Origin: JBCDCU01 sp039180865
GTDB taxonomy: Bacteria; Pseudomonadota; Alphaproteobacteria; Rhizobiales; JACESI01
Direction: 5' to 3'
DNA length: 27,394 nt
Assembly: GCA_039180865.1 (NCBI GenBank)
Contig: JBCDCZ010000023.1
Span: forward strand, 1 to 27,394
Shown: positions 6,934 through 13,835 of the stretch, piece after piece
Numbering within the stretch: position 1 is the stretch's first letter
Layout: the number at the start of each line of letters is the position of its first letter
The notes under the pieces: generated by a model
The model's input: only the letters and a program-made list of their open reading frames with translations
What the model was told of the DNA's origin: nothing
Databases searched by the model: none
Position numbers and translations under genes: made by a program

Positions 6934-7629
6934 ATGTTACAGATCCGAGACCTCTGCCTTCACTATGAACAATCACAAATCCTCTACGATATTTCGCTTG
7001 AAGCCGAGACCGGTAAGGTCTCCTGCGTCATGGGAACGAACGGCGTCGGCAAGACGAGCCTTTTGAAGGCAATTGCGGGCACTCATCCAAGGAGTTCAGG
7101 ATCGCTGTCCTTGAGCGGCGAAGAGATCGGAAAGGTCCCCGCGCAAGTGATGGCGCGGAAGGGCCTTGCCTATGTTCCGCAGGGCCGCGATATCTTTCCG
7201 CTCCTGACGGTCAAAGAAAATCTCGAGACAGGATTTGCCTGCCTTCCGAAGTCGGAATGGCGCATTCCAACCGAGATCTTCGAACTTTTTCCGGTTCTCG
7301 ACGAAATGCAGACCCGGCGCGGTGGCGATCTCTCAGGTGGTCAGCAGCAGCAGCTCAGCATTGCCCGTGCGCTTATCACGAAACCGAAGCTTCTCCTTCT
7401 CGACGAGCCGACGGAGGGCATTCAGCCAAATATCATCCAGCAGATCGGTAAAGTGATTTCCTATCTGCGGGATCAGGGGGAAATGGCGATCATTCTCGTC
7501 GAACAATATTTCGACTTTGCCTATGATCTTGCCGATCAGTTCTACATCATGAAGCGTGGTGCGGTTGATCTCTCCGGCGCAAAATCAGCCCTTCAGAAAG
7601 ACGATTTGCGGTCGAAAGTCTCGGTTTAG
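6934..7629 (+). CDS. urtE: Urea ABC transporter, ATP-binding protein UrtE
   Basis: This 231-residue cytoplasmic ATPase of the LivF type is the second ATPase of the urea importer. It has Walker A GTNGVGKTS (34-42), the signature LSGGQQQQLSIARAL (133-147) and Walker B LLLLDEP (153-159). The start MLQIRDL at 6934 gives the usual family length and is the start expected before the element inserted. Two in-frame ATGs at 6913 and 6922 lie in the element's right end. The one at 6913 has a modest GGAT motif upstream and would add seven residues. The stop TAG (7627-7629) overlaps the stop of the convergent crotonase gene. Confidence 0.93.
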   Translation: MLQIRDLCLHYEQSQILYDISLEAETGKVSCVMGTNGVGKTSLLKAIAGTHPRSSGSLSLSGEEIGKVPAQVMARKGLAYVPQGRDIFPLLTVKENLETGFACLPKSEWRIPTEIFELFPVLDEMQTRRGGDLSGGQQQQLSIARALITKPKLLLLDEPTEGIQPNIIQQIGKVISYLRDQGEMAIILVEQYFDFAYDLADQFYIMKRGAVDLSGAKSALQKDDLRSKVSV

Positions 7630-8420
7630 CGTCCCTTGAACACAGGCGGGCGTTTTTCCATGAAGGCACGGCGGCCTTCGGTGTAATCCTCGGACGCATA
7701 ACACTCCCGGGCCATGCGGTCGATATGGGTCCAGTCGCCCTCGTGTTTGGCTTTGGCAATCTCAACTTTGGCCGCCTTGAAAGTCTTCAGCGTCAAGGGT
7801 GCGTTTGCAGCTATCCTCTCTGCAAGCGTGGTTGTTTCTTCAAGGATAGCGCCCTCGTCGACTATGCGCCGGACAATGCCTGTATCGACAGCCTCATCAG
7901 CATTGATGAGGCTGCCGGTATAAAAGATCTCAGCAGCCGCCTGTGGGCCGAGTTCGCCGATCAGCTTTTTGGAGCCTGCAAAATCATATCCAAGGCCAAG
8001 GCGCGCAGCCGGAAGCCCGAAACGGGCATCGGGAGTGCAAAGACGGATATCGCAGCCAAGCGCCAGACCAAGGCCACCGCCCACACAGGCCCCGCGGATC
8101 ATGGCTAACGTCGGCTTCGGAAAGGCAGCGAGGGAACGGTCTGCGCTGGAAGAAGTCTGGTTATAGAGCGTGACCGCATCATCGCCTGAGCGTTCGGTTT
8201 CGAATTCGGAGATATCGGCACCAGAAACAAACGCTTTCTCACCGCCGCCTTTCAGAACAACGACCCGCACGGCGTCATTGGTTTTCAGTTCGGCAAGATG
8301 GTGGGAAAGCTGCTGCCACATCGCTAGCGTCATGGCGTTGCGGCGTGCCTCGTTACGGAAGGTCAGCCAGGCGATTCCATCGCCAATCCCAAGGGAGACT
8401 GTCTTGTCGGTTGCGGTCAT
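7626..8420 (-). CDS. Crotonase-fold (enoyl-CoA hydratase/isomerase family) protein
   Basis: This 264-residue cytoplasmic protein would act on an acyl-CoA. The ATG at 8420 has a strong AGGGGAAG site and starts 11 bases after the SDR gene stop. An earlier in-frame codon at 8459 would overlap that gene. Oxyanion-hole elements are present: SGADI (66-70) and GGG (114-116). The two catalytic glutamates of classical hydratases (rat Glu144 and Glu164) align with Gly118 and Ala138 (GGGLGLALGCD and FGLPAARLG), so ordinary hydration is doubtful. Asp146 sits eight residues after the second site, where dienoyl-CoA isomerase has its catalytic Asp. The C-terminus EGRRAFMEKRPPVFKG is typical of the family. 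It is probably co-transcribed with the SDR gene. Confidence 0.85.
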   Translation of the reverse strand: MTATDKTVSLGIGDGIAWLTFRNEARRNAMTLAMWQQLSHHLAELKTNDAVRVVVLKGGGEKAFVSGADISEFETERSGDDAVTLYNQTSSSADRSLAAFPKPTLAMIRGACVGGGLGLALGCDIRLCTPDARFGLPAARLGLGYDFAGSKKLIGELGPQAAAEIFYTGSLINADEAVDTGIVRRIVDEGAILEETTTLAERIAANAPLTLKTFKAAKVEIAKAKHEGDWTHIDRMARECYASEDYTEGRRAFMEKRPPVFKGR

Positions 8421-8430
8421 CGCGCTTCCC

Positions 8431-9210
8431 CTAACCGCGCCATTGAAGGCCGCCGTCAAAGTCGATCACGGTGCCTGAGAGATAATGGACTTTCGGGCTT
8501 GCAAGCATGACGGAAAGGGCTGCCACTTCTTCCGCTGTTTTGAGGCGTCCGAACGGGAACTTTGTGCCGTCGATCATCTCTTCCCACCGGCTTTCATCGC
8601 CGAAATTCGCTTTCGCCCGGGCTTTCGACATATCGATGATCCGATCCGTCATGGTCGGTGATGGATTGATGCCGAAGACACGGACATTGTGTTCGGGTGA
8701 ACCGGCACCGAGCGCATTTGTGAAGCCGATCAGGGCGGCGTTTCCAGCCGCGCCGCAAATGTAATCGTAGCGCACGGCCCGCCCACCCATGCCGACGATG
8801 TTGATGATCGTGCCCTCCCCGCGTTCGGACATTTTGTCCATGAAGAGCTTGCAGAGGTGGATATAGCCGAAGACCTTGAGCTCCCATCCGGTGCGCCAGT
8901 CTTCCATGGAAAGATCTGACAGGCGTCCGGCTTTGATTGCACCGGCATTGTTTACGAGAATGTCGGTATCGCCGTGGCTCGCAAAGAGCCCTTCCCGTCC
9001 GTCTTCTGTTGAAAGGTCAAGGGAAACGGCCTGGACATTTGCACCTGTTGCATCCGCGATTTCTCTTGCGCGTTCTTGAAGAACATCTTCCGTGCGCGAG
9101 ACCATCGTGACCGCTCCGCCCTCTGCTGCGAAGGCCCGTGCAATGGCGAGGCCGATCCCTTTTGACGCTCCGGTCACAACTACGGACTTTCCCGTAACAT
9201 CAAGATCCAT
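8431..9210 (-). CDS. SDR-family protein with atypical active site
   Basis: This 259-residue Rossmann-fold protein has the NAD(P)-binding TGASKGIG motif (13-20) and NNAG (87-90). The family would suggest oxidoreduction of a hydroxyl or keto group. However, the catalytic Ser and the YxxxK lysine are not visible: the region reads INIVGMGG, then YICGAAGNAAL (150-160), with Ala154 where Lys is expected. It belongs to a known minority pattern of SDRs with Y-x-x-G-x-x-G-N, whose reactions are poorly defined. The ATG at 9210 is preceded by GGGAG at good spacing; a GTG at 9219 is an alternative. It is first in a two-gene operon divergent from the transporter/amidase operon. Confidence 0.85.
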   Translation of the reverse strand: MDLDVTGKSVVVTGASKGIGLAIARAFAAEGGAVTMVSRTEDVLQERAREIADATGANVQAVSLDLSTEDGREGLFASHGDTDILVNNAGAIKAGRLSDLSMEDWRTGWELKVFGYIHLCKLFMDKMSERGEGTIINIVGMGGRAVRYDYICGAAGNAALIGFTNALGAGSPEHNVRVFGINPSPTMTDRIIDMSKARAKANFGDESRWEEMIDGTKFPFGRLKTAEEVAALSVMLASPKVHYLSGTVIDFDGGLQWRG

Positions 9211-9244
9211 TTCCAGCACTCCCAGCGGTTCTTCTGATCCTGCA

Positions 9245-9272
9245 GCTATAACGACAGCGGCTCAATCTACAA
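9245..9272 (-). promoter_or_regulatory. Putative promoter of the SDR-crotonase operon
   Basis: On the minus strand, TTGTAG (plus 9267-9272) and TATAGC (plus 9245-9250) are 16 bases apart, giving a start near 9238 and a leader of about 28 nt. The -35 box lies inside the palindrome at 9263-9280, which would fit repression. Confidence 0.4.
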
Positions 9273-9280
9273 GTAGATTG
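9263..9280. promoter_or_regulatory. 18-bp palindromic operator candidate
   Basis: CAATCTACAAGTAGATTG has two perfect 8-bp inverted arms around AA. Size and symmetry resemble TetR- or MarR-type operators. It overlaps the putative -35 box of the SDR gene in the divergent region, so it could also control the opposite operon. No regulator gene for this locus is in the window. Confidence 0.55.
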
Positions 9281-9494
9281 TTACATTTGGCGATGGTGGA
9301 TAAATCAAAAAACACTGACATTTCAATAATTATCGCAAAGTGTACCAGCATTCACGGTGATGCCTTTTGGGCACTCTCCATAAACTTCCCTTTTTCACCC
9401 CATCGGAATTGAAAAATACCTTTCTACAGGTCTTTACTTATGCCCCGTTGTCTTGTCGTATGGGTTTACCGGGCCACTTCTTCTTATAGGGGCT

Positions 9495-9618
9495 ACCTTT
9501 TTCGGAAGGTTGATGAAGGCCCAAGCGGACCTTTCGCGGCAATACAGGTGAGGCTGGCCAGCGAAAGCCGGAGAGTGCCGGTGAAAACCGGGGGCGGCGG
9601 TCGTCGGCACTCCTCCGG
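9495..9618 (+). ncRNA. Structured leader (three hairpins) of the transporter/amidase operon
   Basis: Three hairpins follow in order. First, ACCTT (9495-9499) pairs with AAGGT (9506-9510) around a loop containing TTCG. Second, CTTTCGCGGC (9531-9540) pairs with 9557-9567, one base bulged. Third, CCGGAGAGTGCCG (9568-9580) pairs with 9605-9618, one base bulged, around a 24-nt loop. The second and third are directly adjacent and could stack. The last ends 24 bases before the binding-protein ATG and just before its ribosome-binding site. I could not match it to a known riboswitch class. It may be a cis-regulatory RNA, or simply a structured leader. Confidence 0.4.
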
Positions 9619-9642
9619 GATATAAACTCAGGGAGAGAGACC

Positions 9643-10809
9643 ATGGACCAATTCACTTTTTCGCGGCGCGCGCTTCTAGCGGGTATCGGCGCGGGCGCGG
9701 CTTACACAGCCTTGCCGGGAAAAACCGCTTTTGCCACTGAGCCGCTGAAACTCTGGACGCTCGGCATTGCGAAAGTCGGCGCGAAAGACTGGAGCGCCAT
9801 GGAAGCGCAGGCCGGTATCAAGGTCGCGTTTACGGCAAAAAGCGCGCGAGCGGACGAAGCCATTCAGAAAATGGTGGTCGGTGATGGTAACCGGCTCTAT
9901 GACGCGCTCTCCGATAATGGTGGCGGCATGGAAGATGCGCTCGCCTCGCAGAAGACCATCGTCGATCTCGATGTGAGCAAGATCCCGAACTGGGGCAATA
10001 TTCTACCAGTCTATCAGGACGGCGGTGCGGCGGCGGATACGATCCGCCACAAAGGCAAGGTTGTTTGCATTCCCTACATCTCGAATGCGGATTCGCTTGC
10101 CTATAACCGCGAAGAAATCGGTGGCGAGCTCAATAGCTGGGAAGCACTCTTCGATTCCCAGTTCAAGGGACGCGCTGCGATGCAAAACGATTTCGGCCCA
10201 ACGCTCACCAATACCGCGATTTATCTGAAGCAGAGCGGTAAACAGGATATCGAAAATCCATCCGATATGACGCCTCAGGAAGTGAAAGGCGTCTGCGAGT
10301 TCCTGATCGATCTCAAGAAGAAAGGGCATTTCCGGACGTTCTGGGACGGCTTCCAGAACGGGGTCAGCCTGTTGTCATCGGAAGAAGTGCTCGTTTCCTC
10401 CTGCTGGGAGCCGATTCAGGTGGTTGCCGCCAATAAGGCCGGGAAAGACATCACGTACGGCACCATGAAGGAAGGCCACCAGACCTGGAACAACATGTTC
10501 ATGCTGACCAAAGGCGGCCAGGAACGCGGCCAGGAAGAGAACTTCTACAAGCTGATGAATGTTTATCTCTCGCCATGGTTCGGGGCGCGCACGCTTTTGA
10601 CCTTCGGCTTCGGTCCGCAAATGGTCGGCGTTGATGACTATATCGCTGCCAATCCGGGAGACTTCGACGAGGCGGCTCGCGCGACAATCACCGAGCGCCT
10701 GAAAAACAAAGAAGCCCGTTACGCGATTGCCGGAAACTCCTGGCAGAATGTGTTCCCGACCCATATCCGCGACTATCAGGATTGGTGGGCACGGGTTCAG
10801 GCCGCTTAA
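9643..10809 (+). CDS. ABC transporter substrate-binding protein (PotD/PotF-like), Tat-exported
   Basis: This 388-residue periplasmic binding protein belongs to the family that includes polyamine-binding PotD/PotF. It starts with a twin-arginine signal (SRRALLAGIGAGAAY), with likely cleavage after TAFA near residue 31. It is followed by domain features such as the block CIPYISNADSLAYNREEIGG and a conserved late WQNVFPTHIRDYQDWWARVQ. The ATG at 9643 has GGGAGAGAGA upstream. It is the first gene of an apparent eight-gene operon. Ligand specificity cannot be read from the sequence; the neighbouring amide-hydrolysing and CoA-dependent enzymes suggest an amide-like organic compound rather than a polyamine, as inference. 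A strong hairpin follows the gene. Confidence 0.88.
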   Translation: MDQFTFSRRALLAGIGAGAAYTALPGKTAFATEPLKLWTLGIAKVGAKDWSAMEAQAGIKVAFTAKSARADEAIQKMVVGDGNRLYDALSDNGGGMEDALASQKTIVDLDVSKIPNWGNILPVYQDGGAAADTIRHKGKVVCIPYISNADSLAYNREEIGGELNSWEALFDSQFKGRAAMQNDFGPTLTNTAIYLKQSGKQDIENPSDMTPQEVKGVCEFLIDLKKKGHFRTFWDGFQNGVSLLSSEEVLVSSCWEPIQVVAANKAGKDITYGTMKEGHQTWNNMFMLTKGGQERGQEENFYKLMNVYLSPWFGARTLLTFGFGPQMVGVDDYIAANPGDFDEAARATITERLKNKEARYAIAGNSWQNVFPTHIRDYQDWWARVQAA

Positions 10810-10827
10810 TACCCTTTGAAACTTAGC

Positions 10828-10861
10828 GGGTTCGCGCCAATTTTTTAAAGAGCGCGGATCC
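10828..10861 (+). promoter_or_regulatory. Hairpin between binding-protein and permease genes
   Basis: GGGTTCGCGC (10828-10837) pairs along its whole length with GCGCGGATCC (10852-10861), two G-U pairs included, around a 14-nt A/T-rich loop. As with the urtA-urtB hairpin, it sits right after a binding-protein gene, where it could stabilise the upstream message or partly terminate transcription. Confidence 0.5.
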
Positions 10862-10878
10862 GCAACCGGATATCTTCC

Positions 10879-11739
10879 ATGCGGACTTCTTCAGAGCGGC
10901 TCAAAGACGGGATCTTTCTTCTTCCTGTCGCCTTCATGCTCTTTTTCTTCATTCTCCCGCTCATGCTTACTTTTGTCTGGAGCGTCTTCGAGCGCACCCA
11001 GTTCTGGATGGAACCGGGCTTTACGTTCTTCGCCTACAACAACTTTTTCACGTCGGCACGGCTCTATAACTTCCTCGCTTCGATGTATCACTCGCTGATT
11101 GCGGTCGGGATATGCCTTGTGTTGGGCTTTCCGATTGCGGTCTTCGTGCGCCGGCGCATTCCGCAGGTTGCCCAGCACCGGGTGGTGCTTCTCTTCATTC
11201 TGCCCTTCATGGTGTCCGAGATCATCAGGATCTTCTGCCTGCGCCCGGTTCTTCAAAGAAACGGCCTCGTCAATGAGACGCTTCTCAGTCTTGGCGTTGT
11301 TTCGGAGCCGATCACCTCGATCCTCTACACCCCGACTGGCGTGATCATTGGTGAGGTTCTCTCGTTCCTGCCGTTCATTGTCTTTGCGGGTTTTCTCGCC
11401 ATGGAGGCGATCCCGAAATATGTCTTCGAGGTTTGCGAGGATCTCGGCGCGAATACCTACCGCACCTATCGTGATGTGATCATTCCGCTGGCGGCCCCCG
11501 GCATTTTTGCAGGCGCCCTCTTCATCTTCGTGAACGGGATCGGCGTTGCGCTCATACCAAACATTCTCGGCGGTCCAGGCGCAGTCAATGCTGGGCTCAT
11601 CGCGACACAGGCGATTACAGCGCTCGATTTCCCCCTCGCCATGGCGGTGAGCGCGATTATGACTGGAACGCAGATGGGGCTTCTCTATCTCGGGCACAGG
11701 CTCTTCGACCTCACCCATATTCTGGAACCGGCGAAATGA
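10879..11739 (+). CDS. ABC transporter permease (PotB/PotH-like)
   Basis: This 286-residue inner-membrane permease belongs to the family of polyamine-type importers. About six hydrophobic segments are visible, the first being GIFLLPVAFMLFFFILPLML. The cytoplasmic EAA loop reads EVCEDLGANTYRTYRDVIIP at about residues 185-204 and contacts the ATPase. The ATG at 10879 has only a weak ribosome-binding site. The second permease starts 20 bases after its stop. Confidence 0.9.
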   Translation: MRTSSERLKDGIFLLPVAFMLFFFILPLMLTFVWSVFERTQFWMEPGFTFFAYNNFFTSARLYNFLASMYHSLIAVGICLVLGFPIAVFVRRRIPQVAQHRVVLLFILPFMVSEIIRIFCLRPVLQRNGLVNETLLSLGVVSEPITSILYTPTGVIIGEVLSFLPFIVFAGFLAMEAIPKYVFEVCEDLGANTYRTYRDVIIPLAAPGIFAGALFIFVNGIGVALIPNILGGPGAVNAGLIATQAITALDFPLAMAVSAIMTGTQMGLLYLGHRLFDLTHILEPAK

Positions 11740-11758
11740 CGGAAGAGGTGCGAGCGAT

Positions 11759-12679
11759 ATGAGCGAGTATGGCAGCATCTGGGGCTACCGCGCGCAATGG
11801 GCCTATCTTCTGCTCATAGTCGCAACCCTCATGAGCCCGGTCTTCTATGTGATCTATATTTCGTTCAACGAGAACGGGTTCGGGGCGGCGCAATACGTCT
11901 TCACGCTTGAATGGTACGGCCTGATCTTTTCAGATCGCCTCATGATGAATGCACTCGGCTGGACGCTGATGCTGGCGTTCGCAACTCTGGCTATTACCGT
12001 GCCGATGGCGACGATTGCCGCTAAGTTTTACAAAGCGACGCGGCACAAGGTCTTCACGATCTTTGTGCTTCTTTCTCCGCTCTTCGTTGCCCCCGACATT
12101 CTGGGCTCCGCGCTTCTCGTTTTCTTTAAAAACACCAACAATATGTTCGAGGCGTTCAGCGACTATCTCGGGACGGAATTCTTTTACGGCTGGTTCCAGC
12201 TTGGCTTCATGACGGCCTGGATCGGCCTTATCATCTACACGATGCCTTATGCGTTCATCGTGATCCTGATCACAATCGGGCGTTACAATGAACAGCAGAC
12301 CGAGGCCGCACGGGCTTGTGGAGCGAGCGGATGGCGGGCCTTCTGGGATGTGGAATTCCCGCAGATCCGGGCGGGCATCTTCAGCGCTTGCGCATTCACC
12401 GTTATCTTGTCGTTCAATGAGTATACCCGTACCAGCCTTCTCAAAGGCGGGTTTGATACCTTCACGACGGTACTGATCTCCCAGATGCTCAATGAAGGCA
12501 TGTCTGAGCAATCTTATGCGATGAGCAGCCTTGTGAGTTTCGTCGCGATTGCCACCATTGGCACGATCATTGTCGTTACGATGATCCGCTCCGAGCAACT
12601 TCAGCGCAAAGCACAGCCGAAAGCAGAACCGGCGGACGCGCCTGAAACCAATGCCGAGCCTCAAAAGGCAGCCGCCTGA
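11759..12679 (+). CDS. ABC transporter permease (PotC/PotI-like)
   Basis: This 306-residue inner-membrane permease is the second half of the channel. Hydrophobic segments include WAYLLLIVATLMSPVFYVIY. The EAA loop reads EAARACGASGWRAFWDVEFP at about residues 182-201. A hydrophilic Ala/Pro/Glu-rich tail of about 25 residues ends the protein and is probably cytoplasmic. The start has an AAGAGG motif about ten bases upstream. Confidence 0.9.
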   Translation: MSEYGSIWGYRAQWAYLLLIVATLMSPVFYVIYISFNENGFGAAQYVFTLEWYGLIFSDRLMMNALGWTLMLAFATLAITVPMATIAAKFYKATRHKVFTIFVLLSPLFVAPDILGSALLVFFKNTNNMFEAFSDYLGTEFFYGWFQLGFMTAWIGLIIYTMPYAFIVILITIGRYNEQQTEAARACGASGWRAFWDVEFPQIRAGIFSACAFTVILSFNEYTRTSLLKGGFDTFTTVLISQMLNEGMSEQSYAMSSLVSFVAIATIGTIIVVTMIRSEQLQRKAQPKAEPADAPETNAEPQKAAA

Positions 12680-12716
12680 TGGCCGAGAAGCAGACCCTGA
12701 ACAACAGACCGGGCCC

Positions 12717-13820
12717 ATGAACATGTCATCCGATACAGCCGTTGAAGTTGTCGATCTGAAAAAGAATTACGGCCCCGTCACTGCGCTCGAAAACGTCAAT
12801 GTGAGCATCAAGTCGGGCGAGTATTTCGTGCTTCTCGGGCCGAGCGGCGGCGGAAAAACGACGCTTCTACGCTCCATCGGCGGGTTTATTCGCCCAACAA
12901 AAGGGCGAGTCTTGCTGCATGGCGAGGATGTGACGGATCTTCCGCCGGACAAGCGCTCAACCTCCATGGTGTTCCAGAGTTATGCGCTTTTCCCGCATAT
13001 GACGGTGATCGAGAATGTCGGCTACGGACTTAAACTAGCGAAAGTTCCGAAATCCGAAATTGAGCGCAAGTCCCATGACATGCTCAAAATGGTCGGCCTG
13101 ACCGGATATGACCGGCGCAAACCGCATGAGCTTTCGGGCGGCCAGCAACAGCGCGTTCAGCTTGCCCGCGCGCTCGTCCTTGAACGCGATATCCTACTTC
13201 TCGACGAGCCCTTGGCAGCGCTCGACGCCCAATTGCGCAAGGATATGTGTGTGGAGCTGAAGCATCTGCAACAGCAGGTCGGTATCACCTTCATCCACGT
13301 GACCCATAATCAGGAAGAAGCGATGACGGTCGCCGACCGGATCGCCCTCATCGCAGACGGCAATCTCGTGGAATACGGGCCGGCGCGCGAAGTCTACGAG
13401 ACGCCGAAGCGCCGCTTTACCGCAAGCTTTGTCGGCGAGAACAATCTCTTCGACGGGCGGGTCGTGACCTCCGATAGTGAAACGCTTGAGGTGAACAGTC
13501 CTGCCGGACAGATCTTCGTTCCCCATAAAGGCGCAACCGTCGCAGCCGGACAGAACGTCAGCGTGTCGGTGCGCTCTGAGGTGATGTCACTGGAGCGGCC
13601 ATCGGTCAAACCATCGAGCCCCTCCGCGCCTGCAGTTTCAGGCACCTATCGCGAATGCCTTTATCTTGGTCTCGTGAATTCACACCGGATCATTCTCGAA
13701 GATGAGCGTGAAGTTGTCGTCCGCACCCTTGCAGGTCCAGATGGAACGGTTCCGTTTGCACCGGGCGATCCGGTTCGGGTGACGTGGCCGTTTGATGCAG
13801 GCCGCCTTCATACTCAGTAG
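12717..13820 (+). CDS. ABC transporter ATP-binding protein (PotA/PotG-like)
   Basis: This 367-residue cytoplasmic ATPase has Walker A GPSGGGKTT (41-49), the signature LSGGQQQRVQLARAL (139-153), Walker B ILLLDEP (159-165) and the H-loop FIHVTHNQEEA. The C-terminal 120 residues form the TOBE domain expected for this subfamily. The ATG at 12717 places VEVVDLKKNYG at the usual distance; an in-frame ATG at 12723 is possible, and codons back to 12651 overlap the permease gene. With the preceding three genes it completes the importer. Confidence 0.93.
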   Translation: MNMSSDTAVEVVDLKKNYGPVTALENVNVSIKSGEYFVLLGPSGGGKTTLLRSIGGFIRPTKGRVLLHGEDVTDLPPDKRSTSMVFQSYALFPHMTVIENVGYGLKLAKVPKSEIERKSHDMLKMVGLTGYDRRKPHELSGGQQQRVQLARALVLERDILLLDEPLAALDAQLRKDMCVELKHLQQQVGITFIHVTHNQEEAMTVADRIALIADGNLVEYGPAREVYETPKRRFTASFVGENNLFDGRVVTSDSETLEVNSPAGQIFVPHKGATVAAGQNVSVSVRSEVMSLERPSVKPSSPSAPAVSGTYRECLYLGLVNSHRIILEDEREVVVRTLAGPDGTVPFAPGDPVRVTWPFDAGRLHTQ

Positions 13821-13835
13821 GACCTCTTGCGCGTC

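Larger units (their letters stand above)
9211..9642. other. 432-bp divergent control region
   Basis: There is no gene here. It carries a perfect 18-bp palindrome near the SDR gene (9263-9280) that overlaps a plausible minus-strand promoter. A run of three hairpins (9495-9618) lies just before the binding-protein gene. The middle stretch (about 9285-9480) is AT-richer and shows no confident promoter. Confidence 0.65.

Noticed and set aside
9300..9480. Search for a promoter for the binding-protein operon
   Set aside because: Several TTGAAA- or TTGTCG-like boxes exist but none has a good partner at 16-18 bp, so no promoter is claimed.
10891..11778. 295-codon minus-strand frame opposite the permease
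   Set aside because: Extremely Glu/Arg/His-rich product, typical of the reverse complement of a membrane protein gene.
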